From Enoplolaimus lenunculus (taxonomy: Eukaryota; Nematoda; Enoplea; Enoplida; Thoracostomopsidae), in the NCBI GenBank assembly GCA_030248215.1, contig JASANG010000625.1, positions 85,791 through 149,790 on the forward strand: DNA of 64,000 nt. The letters run 5' to 3'. How positions within the stretch are numbered: the stretch's first letter is position 1; every line of letters begins with the position of its first letter. The notes beneath the pieces were generated by a model. The model made no database searches. It saw nothing but the letters and a program-made list of their open reading frames with translations, and was not told the DNA's origin. Shown here piece by piece: positions 46,554 to 57,990 of this stretch. A program made the position numbers and the translations under genes.

Positions 46554-49500
46554 ATGAATAACTTACTTTTCATTCTTGCTTACATTCTTTATAAGGCTAC
46601 ACTTTCTGTGGTATTATCATCGTTAAATGTGTACCAAAATAGCGATTATACCAATCAGAACTGTCGGCAGCAAAACAGCAATGCGTATAGCACATTTACT
46701 GGTTCTGATAACGGCGATTTCGTAATTTGGTCAGCAGTTCATAAGGTATGTTTATTTTTCTTTTGTGTGTAGGTGTATATGTTTATTACTGACACCAAAT
46801 TATAGCCAAACTGGTGCGAGTACGCTCACAATCAGTCAATATAGTGACTAATTACTTATGATTGAATTCATACGTACAAGAAAAGTTTTTATTGAAAGCT
46901 TCATTGGTATGCTATAGGTTGCGTCGTTGTGTCGAAACAATGTTTCGTATATACGACATAATTGTTTTGTAATCCGAGCATTAATGATTTGTTTTAGTTA
47001 ACTTTGTTATTTCCAGGATCACTTCAAATTCACATTTTCTGAGCATACAGTAGTATGGGCCTCTCATTGCACCATCGATCGACTTGGTTACTTAAATCAT
47101 ATCGTGACAGCCAACCGTTGGACGGGACCGGTGCTTGTGGCGGTTTTAGTGAAAAGCTTTAACGAACTGATAGTGGCACTTGACGCAGAGCGGAAATTTC
47201 GACAAATTTGTACAGCAGAAAAGGGGCATCACTCTGTGGTATGGTTTGAAATTGTACATAAAATTGGTGGAAGATTTGGGTTGCGTTCTGTTGCGTTTTG
47301 GCTGGGAACACTATTTTCATCAGGGATAAATAGGTAAGGTTATTGAGTGTTTGTTAAAAGTACAATTTTACTTGTGTCTATGAATTTTGAGGGAGGTATC
47401 TTTCTAACCTCCCGCCTGTAGTACCTAGGTTCCATCTGACTTGTTTAACAAAATGTTTCTCTGAGAAAAGTCATCATCGTAACGTATATTGCGTGACTGC
47501 TGGTAACGTATATTGCGTGACTGCCGAAAATGGATTTTAATCTGTTTTCTGAAGCAAGGGTTGTTCCTGTCGGGTATGGCAATTTTGTGAATTCATAATG
47601 TCTACTTTACAAAAAAGGCGTTTTTATGTATGCGTACAAGGTTCATCAGATCACAAAATGTATTATAATACTTTTCTTATATTTTGAAAGACACCATATT
47701 ACAACGTCATGTTTCATTACGCTTGATATTCTTTGTATGAGTTTTCTACAATTAACGGTACACTATCGAGTTATTTGTGATGCAACGTGTAGCTATTGCA
47801 GTGTATCGCAGACACATTATGAAGCGCACCAGAAGGACTATAAGGCGTTAGATTATCCAGCAAATGTTCTGCGAAACGCAGTTTTGGCAACGTCACAGCG
47901 TGCAGGATTCCAGTGGATCTTAATGTCAGATATTGATATGATTCCAAGTGAAGGGTTGTATCAAAAACTTGGTTTGTTTTTGGAACAGAAAACAAAAGTT
48001 TTCAAAGATTTTGAAAACAAATGGGCTGTTGTGATTCCTGCGTTGGAATTGAATTCGACCTTTGCAAACGGTGCTTGTGAATGTGATTTGGTAGATTTTC
48101 CGCGAACTAAAGCCGATGTAAGACGCCTATGGATAAAGGTAAATGAAATACTAAGAAGGTAGGTAGTGACTGTGCAATGACTAAAAAATTAGAGTGATCT
48201 TGTGTAGATTGTTTTCTTTTCAAGTTGTTGAATTTAGATTTTCAACAGTTTGTTAAGCTTCGGGTAGTATCCGGTGCATTCACCATCGCCCATTTTAAGG
48301 TAAATGATGGCATTGCCACCCTCCGAAAATTTACTGCTATGGCAGTGTTCAGAAAGACAAAAATACTTAGAGTACGTAGGTCGTGCCACCCTTGAAATTA
48401 ACACTGGCTGTCCAGTTTTCTCAGGTATGTTTCGGCTATTTAATATATTGTAGATTTATTTTGTTTCAGAAGCTTCTCAGGCAGTTTTATGCTGCTTCAT
48501 GCCCGTTATGTCACGATCCAATTAATTATTCGTTATGGTTACGAGATCACGAAGACAATTTTCGGCCAAATCAGAGAAAGCCCAGCGTATCTGACGACAG
48601 TTCTATTTGGCTGCTAACCTCATCAATTGATCACAGTTTGTTACGTGATCCATTTGAACCATATTTTGTAGCGAAAATTGACGCTCTGCCGCGATTCGAC
48701 GAACGCTTTGTTGGTTATGGCAAAAATCGGTTGACACAGGTATGTTGGGCAGTCCAGGATGCAAACAGGTATCTGGCTCTGGCAAGAATCGATATCTGGC
48801 TCCGGCATTCTACATTGCTGGATATTTGTTGGTTGTATTAAGGCGAGCGCAATGCGGTTTAGGATTTGTGCTCGCCTTAATCCAGCTAATGACCGACTTG
48901 TATGCATGCATAATAGTGTTTTCAAGGTGCAAACAAATACCAAAAAATATTTGTATATTTTTGTTATATACGGATTTTTAGTGGAATTGTGTTTCGTTGA
49001 GCGCTTTTATAGTTTTGTGAAATTGAACAAAAGTTTAAAATGATATAGTATAAAATATCCGGCCATATAGAATATTGGGACCGGATGTCGATTGTTCTCC
49101 TGAAATCAGATTCGGTTACATTATGACTGGTGCTGCAGTTAACGCAAAGTCAATAAGCATGGCACTATAAGAACGTTATAAACTAAGTGAGATTGCTACT
49201 TTTGCGGTTTGGTTCAAAAAGGAAAAACTTTTATAAGCAGACCCAGTCAGAAAATTAGGTGGCTTGTGAATCAGGTATCTTACAAACCGTATATGAATAA
49301 AAGACTAACAAAATGAGCAATTGAGGTGCACAAATGTTGTTGTGAGGTGTATATACCTATATCGGTAGGCACAAACTCGCTCAGACGCACGATTTGTAAA
49401 TGTCTCATGCACATTATTCTATGCGACCAGTTTAAAGTTTAAGTTTTACAGCATAGGTACTGTAGCTCTAAGTGGAGAAACGTTGGGCAGGGTTTATATT

Positions 49501-50050
49501 ACGATGACCAGTTTTGTTTGAGGCCTAAATGCCAAATTGCTGGGTGCCTCAGGGGGGTTTACCTACCGATCCAAAATCCAGCAAGATTTTCGAGAATCGT
49601 TTTATGCGGTAATACAGTAATGAACATAATGTATGAAAATTGCGGATTGTCAGTGTAATAGAAGATGTCTGAAACAAAGTTTTGAGCCTTAGGCCTTCAT
49701 TTCAGTTTTGACTTGGGCATTGGTTTGGTTTTCTATCAGTGTTTGGGACCTGTTGTAGGTGTACAGGACATGTCGCGAGATTATTGAACAGTGTTTTCTA
49801 CAACAATGTGTAAAAATGTTGTCATTACATAAACAAGTTTTTTTTACAGCTATGTGAAATGTATGTATCAGGATGGTCATTCGCAGTCGCAAGCAACGCA
49901 TTTATCACTCATGATGGTTTTAAAGCAAGCACAATGTTTGATGAAAGCGGAAGATTGAAGAGCTTGGTTGCAAATCGAAAGATTTTCAAGCAATTTTTGA
50001 CTGAATTGGCAGTGAAATACAATTTAACCAAGGATGAAATTATGTGGTGA
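46554..50050 (+). CDS. GT49-family glycosyltransferase, B4GAT1/LARGE-like, complete, 438 aa
   Basis: The five exons are 46554-46745, 47017-47333, 47802-48138, 48470-48739 and 49850-50050, with phases 0, 2, 0, 0. A hydrophobic N-terminus (MNNLLFILAYILYKATLSVV) suggests a type II Golgi anchor. Family landmarks are, in order: VVWASHCTIDRLGYL, YPANVLRNAV, the DxD metal and sugar-nucleotide motif in ILMSDIDMIPS (D213, D215), AVVIPALEL, EPYFVAKIDALPRFDERF with GYGKN, and a last exon with SGWSFAVASNAFITHDGF. These fit Pfam Glyco_transf_49, which includes human B4GAT1 (415 aa) and the nematode bgnt-1 genes. B4GAT1 adds glucuronic acid to a xylose primer on alpha-dystroglycan; the acceptor here is unknown. 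The third-exon acceptor was chosen because it completes the split serine codon. Exon 3 could start a few codons later at a second CAG. No break was seen. Confidence 0.88.
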
Positions 50051-50057
50051 ATAAGGC

Positions 50058-50264
50058 TTGTGCTATAATCGCCACGTGGCACCGTTAAGCCACCGCACTC
50101 AGCCGCGCGAGATGACAAAATAATGCGCGGCACATCTATAATTTACGTGCCAGTTCTGTGCGTAAATTAATTGGGTCTACAATTTGGTGTGACGTCGTAA
50201 GCTCGGGTATTGCAGCGGACTTCGTTGGATGATAGCAAACGTCATCAAAAAGTATAGCGCAACC
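50058..50264. mobile_element. GC-rich hairpin element just after the GT49 stop
   Basis: GCTTGTGCTATAATCGCCAC and AAAGTATAGCGCAACCCAAA end it; it starts 8 bases after the stop and so may supply the 3' UTR. Confidence 0.6.
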
Positions 50265-50497
50265 CAAAACAAGAGTAATGCCTTAACGTGTGCTGTTTGT
50301 AGCTCTGTTGGCACTGGAATACTGAATTCAAAAACATTTTGAACCAATAGTACATTTTGTGTTCGTTTTTGCCAAGTAAATTGTATGGTTCACAAATTGA
50401 AATACGAGCTATTTTAAAGACTTGGAATAAATAGGCAGTGTTTTTCCATTGTGAGCGGATAGAAGAAGTGAAACCAGTGAAAACTGCTGTGAGGTAC

Positions 50498-50655
50498 ACT
50501 TTAAAAATGGTGAGGCCAGACTACACAAACAGTCCAAATTTGACTCCGCCAGAGTCAAGTTCGATTCACTGAGTTCAAAGCTTTTGACTCCGATTGTGTA
50601 GTCCGGAAAAGTCTATTTCGTAGAGAGTCAATTTGAGTCATCATTTTATGCAGTG
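50498..50655. mobile_element. Hairpin MITE, diverged
   Basis: CACTTTAAAAATGGTGAGGC and GTCATCATTTTATGCAGTG with TA on both sides. Confidence 0.75.
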
Positions 50656-50760
50656 TAGATTTAAAAACGAAAAACGGTTTTTAGAATTTTGTAAAAAGGA
50701 AACCGATTTTTATCGGAAACGGATTTCCGGTTACCAGTTGAACCGGGATTTCGGTTACGG

Positions 50761-51921
50761 GCCAATGTTACTTTAAAGGCCGTCCCATTTTCCCGGGACA
50801 GAAATGTACCAGGAGTACATTCAAAAATATAATTGGGACAGATGAGACAGCGGGACAGATGGTACACTTGGGACAGTTAGGACACTTGGGATAGTCGGGA
50901 CAGTTTGGACTGTTGGGACAGTTTGGACAGATGGGACAAACGGGAGAGATGCGAAACTTGGGACAGATATATATGTATATATAATATATATGTATACATA
51001 TGCATATATATAATATTTATGTATATATAATATATATATCGTACGTAAATATATCTTCCTGTGCATATGTAAACAGGAGCGCATTATAGTAACATGGGCC
51101 CGGTTATGGTAGAGAAATCTGGTACATTTCTCCAGACTTCGGCATTGAAAATTTTTTTATTCGAAAATTCAAGAAAAATTGGCATTGTTTTAACTTATTT
51201 TTGGAAATTGTCTGAGCGTGTACTGCCAAAATTCTCAAATTGTGCCATACTCCATTATTAATCATACGCTTCCAGCTACTGCATTTGTTTCAGGATTTTG
51301 GCAATCTAAATGGTGTGTACTGTGAACACCATTAAAGCGATAAAGTAGCGTTAAAAATAAATTTTTACTAAAAATACCTTTTGTTTCCGCTTCCAGTATT
51401 TTATAATTCCAGTTGCACCCTGCGGGTTACACTCTGGGGAGAATCGTAGACGGGTGTAAATATTCGGAGCCGGATATCAAATAACATTTAGCTCCCCATC
51501 TGTCCAACTGCCCATCTGTCCCAACCGTCCCATTTGTCCCAACTATCCCGTTTGTCCCAACTGTCCAAACAGTCCCATCTGTCCGTTTGTCCAAGCTGTC
51601 CCATCTGTCCCGTTTGTCCAAACTGTCCTATCTGTCCCGTTTGTCCAAACTGTCCCGTTTGTCCCAACTGACCCATCTGTCCCAACCGTCCCATTTGTCC
51701 CGACTGTCCCATCTGTCACAACTATCCCGTTTGTCCCATCTGTCCCAACTATCCCGTTTGTCCCAACTGTCCCGTTTGTCCCAACTGTTCCATCTGTACA
51801 AACTGTCCCACTGTCTCATTTGTCCCAATTGATCCGCTGTCCCAATTATATTTTTTGTGTGTACTCCTGGTACATTTCTGTCCCGTGAAAATGGGACGGC
51901 CTTTAGGGCAACATTGGCCAA
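50761..51921. mobile_element. Inverted-repeat element with a TGGGACAG minisatellite interior
   Basis: The left end (GGCCAATGTTACTTTAAAGG, then GACAGAAATGTACCAGGAGT) matches the reverse complement of the right end (GGCCAATGTTGCCCTAAAGG) over about 75 bases. Both arms run inward into a GGGACAG minisatellite: about 130 bases at left (50836-50965) and about 360 at right (51485-51845). The middle is AT-rich with ATATAT runs. Confidence 0.9.
51485..51845. repeat. TGTCCCAACTGTCCCATC minisatellite
   Basis: Units of 9-10 bases (CTGTCCCAA, CCGTTTGTCC and CCATCTGTCC variants) are repeated about 37 times. Because of this, frames on both strands stay open with Trp/Asp/Gly or Leu/Ser repeats. Confidence 0.95.
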
Positions 51922-52108
51922 AGTACTTACAACAAAACTTTACAAACTCAAAACTTATACAGTACCTGGCCCATGTTCACGGTGTAACCGGATATCCGTT
52001 TCCGATAAAAATCTGTGACCGTTTTCATTCCGTTATAGATATAACAAAAATTCTGTCATTCACTTTCAAAATTAGTTATAAATCACTATTTAATTTTGTT
52101 TACACCTT

Positions 52109-52275
52109 GCCATGTATAGATCAGGGGCGTAACGTTTTTCCGTGGACTGCAATAGATTTAGCTTAAGGTTTTGCATATTTTTGTCGCTAATGTTCTCAAG
52201 CTTAGGTATAGGCTGATTACGCCTAACCTTAGGCCTAAGATATGCTAGATCCGGCCTTGTTTTTTATACATTGGC
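52109..52275 (+). mobile_element. TTAGGC MITE, copy 29
   Basis: GCCATGTATAGATCAGGGGC and GTTTTTTATACATTGGCC bound it. Confidence 0.85.
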
Positions 52276-52368
52276 CCATTAACTGTAAGCTCCAGCAAAT
52301 ATCCTACACAAGCCAGAGGTTGTTGATTTTTTGCCGGTGCCACACCTCCGGCGGTTGCACCCTGATGC

Positions 52369-52624
52369 GGCAAATGTAAAGAACAGGGGCGGAACACACG
52401 GCAAAAAAATAGTGAGTCAAATTGACTCTCCGAAAGAGGCTTTTTCGGACTACACAAACTGAGTCAAGTTCAACTCCGCCAAAGTCAAATTTGAGTAGTC
52501 GAATTTGACTCAGTTTGTGAAGTCCCGAAAAGCCTATTTCGTAGAGTCAGTTTGACGCATCGTTTTTTGCAGTGCAGTATTATAAGCATATTCCTAAGCC
52601 TAAGCCTAAAGCCTAAGCGTAAGA
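52369..52624 (-). mobile_element. TTAGGC MITE, copy 30, split by a hairpin MITE
   Basis: GGCAAATGTAAAGAACAGGG and GCGGAACA are followed, after the insertion, by CAGTATTATAAGCATATTCC. The interior runs out at about 52624. Confidence 0.85.
52397..52574. mobile_element. Hairpin MITE nested in a TTAGGC MITE
   Basis: CACGGCAAAAAAATAGTGAG and CGTTTTTTGCAGTG ends. The host sequence GGAACAGTAT is split with CA on both sides. Confidence 0.9.
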
Positions 52625-53191
52625 AACTGACTTTTTACATAAACCATGACATATACCAATTATTTTTATTATTGACACTTGCTTTTATGCCTATCATCAG
52701 AAAAACTTCAATCACGGTACACCGATGCAACACAGAGATGAATGTGGCGCCGCCTACGGCCGTTTCCCCTCGCATGAACGATAAACATTTTAGTTACTCT
52801 GCCGACAAAATTTTCAGCTTACGTTTGACATCAAAGTTTAAAACCCGACAATCATTATTTCATTTTCCACCATATGCAGAGTACATCACAAAACCGACCG
52901 TCAATTGATCCTTGCTCCATGGATGCCCCACGTCCCATTTCCATCTCTGATTCAGATATATTTGACAAGTAAGGAATGCAATACGTTTTTCAATTTTTGC
53001 TACACTTCGTGACCGTTTCTTAAATATACATAATTATTTAACTTTTTTAATTTTGAACTAAAATAACGCCGAAACAACAGAACTGACGTGATATATATTT
53101 CCATTTTTAACGGCCATAGCAACTTCTTCCCAAAACGGGTTCTAGAAGCTGTTTAGTATCCAATGACAGCAAATTTATTGGAAATGAATAT

Positions 53192-53369
53192 GGCCCATGT
53201 ATAGAACAGGGTCCGATCGTTTTCCGGAGGGGCTATAATAGAGTCAGTTTAAGCTTTAGACTAATATTTTCCTTAGGCTTAGGCTTAAAAATAGGCTCAA
53301 CCGTATCCATACGCTTAGGCTTAGGAATATGCTTAAACAACTGTTCCGGCCCTGTTCTACACACGGGCC
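53192..53369 (+). mobile_element. TTAGGC MITE, copy 31, perfect 8-bp duplication
   Basis: Flanks ATGAATAT at 53184-53191 and 53370-53377 are identical. Ends are GGCCCATGTATAGAACAGGG and CCTGTTCTACACACGGGCC. Confidence 0.95.
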
Positions 53370-53555
53370 ATGAATATTAATCAAAATGCCAAAACCGGAG
53401 CATGGCACAATATAACGCTATAAACACTGTAAAACAAACTTTTGCCTTCTATTAAATTAGCACTGGTGTGTGTGGGGGGAGGTCAGAGGAAACTAAACAA
53501 TTTCCAATCAGGCGTCGGGTCGCTATTTTCTCGACCGGTTCCGCTTCTACAAAAC

Positions 53556-55978
53556 TCAAACGCCCAAACTCCATAACGGATCAGCATAAACATTCACCAA
53601 CACTGTACTATTGCTGTTATCACCAGACTGATTTGGCTCCGAAGACATTTGTCTTAATCGGCAGTTACACTCTGTGTTCAGTTGAACATTACTCCAGCTC
53701 GGCGCAGTCACATATACCAAATTTCGATTTCGATCTTCAGTGTTGAATAAATTTTGCCGGATCACAGACGGTCGCAAAGACGGCACGCAACTTATCATTA
53801 CACCAACCACTGGTGTCGAGGTATTAATACAGTCACCCGTAAACACACGACCGCTCGCATTAGAGTCACTGGAATGAACGGTGGGAATATTAGCTGCCTT
53901 TGTGGCACATCTACAACCAACAGGATCGTTTGAACATATGTGACTATGAGGTTCTCTGGTACAAGCACAGTCCAGCACAGTTGGAGCTACTAAATCAAGC
54001 TGATTATTATGCAAATGAGCGTTTCTACAATGCTCTCGAGCGCTTAGCAATGAATCGGCACAGTTCAAAGACGATACAGCGTAGCTGGCAGGTAAAATGT
54101 GACAATAATTACATTTTACACTTCTATGAAGTGACGATGGTATGTGAACAATGAATGTTTTACAGCAATCACAAAATGTATTATTACTATTTGATGATAT
54201 GGTTTTATAGTTAAACGCAATCATTGCCGAACGTCGCGGGCACACCCGAGTATAACTCGCGGAATAATCATCAGCAGTGATTCGAGTTTGACACACAGAT
54301 GAGCCGCAATGACTCCTTGGGTCATCATCAAGCTGGTTACTTACCAGATCTTCGTTTGCCATGCTGCAGTTACAACGACGCTCGGCGATTATACTTGAGT
54401 CGAGTCCACCAGTTACATCACCACGCGTCGTTATACTATGACCACTTTTACTGCACATTGGCGTTAAACTAATCATCGATAACGAATCTGCAATTACATT
54501 ATGCATTTCAACGTCGCCACCATAAGAATCATTATTTGGTTCCGACTGTTTTGCTCCGATAACCCCTGCACCAATATCTGCCGCTCGGTCCAGAGCCCAT
54601 TTTCGTTCACGTGCAGCACGTTTCTTTCGTTCAATTTCGTTCGCTTGAGCAAATGCTCGATTCAAATACATTCTCGTTGTGTCGTCAACGGTTGTTTTTA
54701 AACTGTTTTCTTTACAAGCGTTATTCGCTCGTATATCATGCGCATTATTATTTACAGAAGCTAAACGAACCCTCGCACAAGTTCTTTGCTTGTCGCCTAC
54801 GCTTAAACTTTTCACAACCGACCGTAAATTATAAGTCTTACACGTATTATTCTTACGACAAACTTCATCACTCTCATCTACTGTACGTAAACTATTTCCC
54901 ACACAAGTGTTATTCTTATCGTAAACATTACTATTCTTAATTGGCTGTAAACTATATCGCGGACAAGCGTTATACGATTCGCAAACAGCGCGCAGAGAAT
55001 GATTATTGCTGAGTACATGTTTACGGCAGTGTATACTGGTCATTTCGTCAACGTCGTCGTCGACAGTTTTATTCGGCGGCCGCCGGCCAGAATATGCTGA
55101 CCGCGCGTACACCGCTTGCTTCGATTTTCGTTGTTCATAGCGACTGTCTGATCTAGAATTAGACCGTTTTGCTTCAGTATTACAGTTGTATTTAGTGTCA
55201 AAGCTGTTGACATCAGAACCGTTGTTATCCGCTTCAGAGTGCTGTGTTCCGCCGACCGACACTTGAGCGCTAGTTATTCCGGAGACATTTCCATTCGTGC
55301 CCGGGTACGCATTACAGCCACGGTAACCACGTTGATACCAATCATCTGTACTTCGTTGATATGTTTGTTGGATCGAAATGTCAAAGGCAGTAGTAGCACT
55401 ACAACAGCCAGAGGGCGTAGCGTTGCTACTACACAACACCCAACAGCATTTAGACACACGAAAACTATTATCAACATTGGCACATTTCTTACACGACGGA
55501 CAACAAACAACAGTTCGACCGGTACAATTTTGGCACATCGAACACAGTATTTCACACCTTTGCTGCGTCGCCTTCGAAATAACTGGAACACCCGGACCCG
55601 GATGCAACTCTGACTGATCCCCGACTTTCAATGAAACAGCAACGAAACGAGAACCAGACTGAGGTTCGCTGTCGTGTACTTTCTCGCGTGACTGGCACAG
55701 CATTGGTGCATCAGATGCCACCCGCTGAAGTGAATCCAACCTTTTTTCGATTCCAGTCTCAACATTCACCGGGCAACTTTCACTTGATGCAGCCCCATTG
55801 GGACACACGACAACAGTCTGTTCGCTATGATCGTTACAATTTCCACAGTCCGGCAGACCGGACCCTCGGCAACATCTTTCACCGACAGCTTCATGCTTTC
55901 GCGACTTTGTTGCCGAGCCCGTAACATTTGTCACCGTACTTGTAGGACGGCAACGTGTCGCAAAACACCTTGTGCACA

Positions 55979-56016
<38 letters not shown>

Positions 56017-56354
56017 CAACAACAACAACAACAACAGTGTTGTTGCCAAGCCGCCTTGCAACAACTGCACTGTTTCCAGTTACGACCCGATTGCCATGGA
56101 CGTCCGTTGTCGCGAACCCGACTGTGTGGCGCCGTTGTCTGAGATATATCTTGACAGCGTACACACTGACGAGTTTGTTGCGGACAAACTTGGTCGCCAG
56201 CCAAACAGTCTTGTCGCATCGTCTGGCAAGCGTTTCGTCGGTTTAGACAGCACAGACACTGTCGTTTGGATCGAGTGATATGACAACAATGATGATGATG
56301 ATGATGATGATGACAACAACAACAATGATGATGATGATGATGACAACAACAACA

Positions 56355-56386
<32 letters not shown>

Positions 56387-56948
56387 CAGTTGAGCAGCTG
56401 GACGGAACATCGGCGTAGATGGAACAAATTCGTGGTGACGGGTGTAAATTTGCAACGCTGGCTGCTGGTATCAGCTGGGTAAACGCTGTAGTAGCTGTAT
56501 TAGCAGCGTGGCGTAAGGACGTGCAAAGTGACCTTGAACATACGAGTTGACCAGATGTAGTTTGTTGATTTCTCGAAAAACATGAGCAAACTGATATAAT
56601 TGGTTGTGTTGTCATTGTTGTTGCTGTTGTTGCTGTTGTTTTTGTTGTTGCTGTTGTTTTTGTTGTTGCTGTTGTTTTTGTTGTTGTTGTTGTTGTTGTT
56701 GTTGCTGTTGTCATTGTTGTTGTTGTTGTTGCTGTTGTCATTGTTGTTGCTGTTGTTGCTGTTGTTTTTGTTGTTGCTGTTGTTTTTGTTGTTGTTGTTG
56801 CTTTTGTTGTTGGTGTTGGTGGTGGTGGTGGTGGCACAACACATACCACGATTGCCTGTTCCTTACCGTACACGATCCGGCTTGGATCAGTTGGCCAATC
56901 GCTGCGTACGGACAATACAGCGCTTGCTTCCACATTACAACTTGATCC
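53556..56948 (-). CDS. Large exon of an unrecognised, microsatellite-rich, cysteine-containing protein
   Basis: The frame is open for 1,130 codons. The left 800 codons (53556-55950) are unique sequence without a stop, so this part is surely coding. I do not recognise the family. Going from the N-terminus: a proline then Thr/Lys tract (about 56600-56830), His and Cys runs (56282-56385), Cys and Tyr runs (55979-56040), then a cysteine cluster CEILCSMCQNC...CCPSCKKC (55477-55565). Next come five or six copies of a 21-residue repeat (54680-55005), a basic helix ERKKRAARERKWALDRA (54590-54640), and CDCCKTFIVHIPSS...VKCNYC (54110-54178), which resembles a small zinc ribbon. The start is set at TTTTTAG|GGA, where an in-frame TAG sits just upstream. 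A good donor (ACG|GTAAGG) at 56867 leaves open that the repeat tracts are intronic. No transmembrane segment is evident. Confidence 0.65.
55979..56038. repeat. (ATA)n(ACA)n microsatellite
   Basis: About 11 ATA then 9 ACA units. Read on the minus strand they add Cys and Tyr runs to the large frame. Confidence 0.9.
56282..56385. repeat. (GAT)n / (ACA)n microsatellite
   Basis: GAT runs alternate with ACAACAACA; on the minus strand they read as His and Cys runs. Confidence 0.9.
56605..56835. repeat. (GTT)n-type microsatellite with a 15-18 bp higher-order pattern
   Basis: TTGTTGTTGCTGTTGTTTTT-like units repeat. All three minus frames stay open over much of it (Gln/Lys, Thr/Lys and Asn/Lys). Confidence 0.9.
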
Positions 56949-57564
56949 CTAAAAAGTAAATAAACATTATTACTAAACTGGCTGCATACATCTCTTGCGG
57001 CGGCATAAATCAAGCATTACTATCCACAAATGTGTATACAGAACAGGACTGCGTCCTGGCATTAAAACGATTAAAAAGAATACCGACAATCCTAACAAGC
57101 AACCATCTTCGATTGTACGATCCGATCCATTAAAGCTGCAAACAAACAAATGAACTCATGGTCCTGAAGATTTGAATTGCCGTCATAAACAAAAGATCAA
57201 TCAGAAATTGTAAAAGATCAACCAGAAATTATTTTTTCAAACAGAATATTCCGTTTGTGATAAAACAATGATTGGTTGTAAACTCAACGAACCAACAAAT
57301 TCTCTCGAGCTGGTGTCTGCAAGACACATTAAAAAACAATCTTTAACAGGCAACAAATGTTATATGTGGACAGCGAACTAAAAATACTAGCCGACACCGG
57401 ACTTGGACGTACAATATAATATACATACGCAGTTAAAATAATGTCTCAATTGTGAATCTTGAATCATTTACTGCAGTGTCGACTCAAAAGTTATCATTTG
57501 CATTTTTAAAAATACGATCTCAGCCAATCAAACTTCAAAAATTACTCGAAAGTTAGGCGCACCT

Positions 57565-57890
57565 ATACGCTTGGCAGGGTGCAACCGGAATTACGATTTA
57601 CCGGAACCGGAAAGTGAAAAATGCATTTCACCAAAAATTTCATTTTAATCGTATTTTTTGCTCTATTATTTGTGAAATAACCTTAATCGAACATAGGTAT
57701 TTATTTTATTTGGTGTATTTAACATTTTCATCATCGACTGGTGAAAAAAATGCCGGAACCGGAACCGGAATTCTGGTTGCCCTTGACGCTTGGTCATCGA
57801 GAGTTTGTGGAATTGTGACAAGCAGGATGCAACCGGAATTACAATTTACCGGAATTGGAATTCCGGTTTGCACCCTGCCTGAAACGTACT
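57565..57890. repeat. Cluster of GGGTGCAACCGGAATT short repeats
   Basis: CAGGGTGCAACCGGAATTAC, GGAACCGGAACCGGAATTC and CCGGTTTGCACCCTGCC occur within 320 bases, probably two or three adjacent copies. Confidence 0.65.
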
Positions 57891-57990
57891 GCAAAACAAA
57901 AAATTATTCAATAAGTAAAACAATGGCTAATGCTATGTTGGTCGCTTATTACCCAAATTCGAGGCGGGCAAAAAAATCACAAATTTTTAC

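Noticed and set aside
51485-51845. CRISPR-like array
   Set aside because: The repeat units are short, contiguous and variable, with no unique spacers; this is eukaryotic DNA.
51427-51921. Frames rich in Trp/Asp/Gly or Leu/Ser repeats
   Set aside because: They are made by the 9-10-base minisatellite and have no start or splice context.
55931-56959. Many Leu-, Ser-, Asn-, Gln- and Cys-rich frames on both strands
   Set aside because: These are products of trinucleotide repeats read in other frames.
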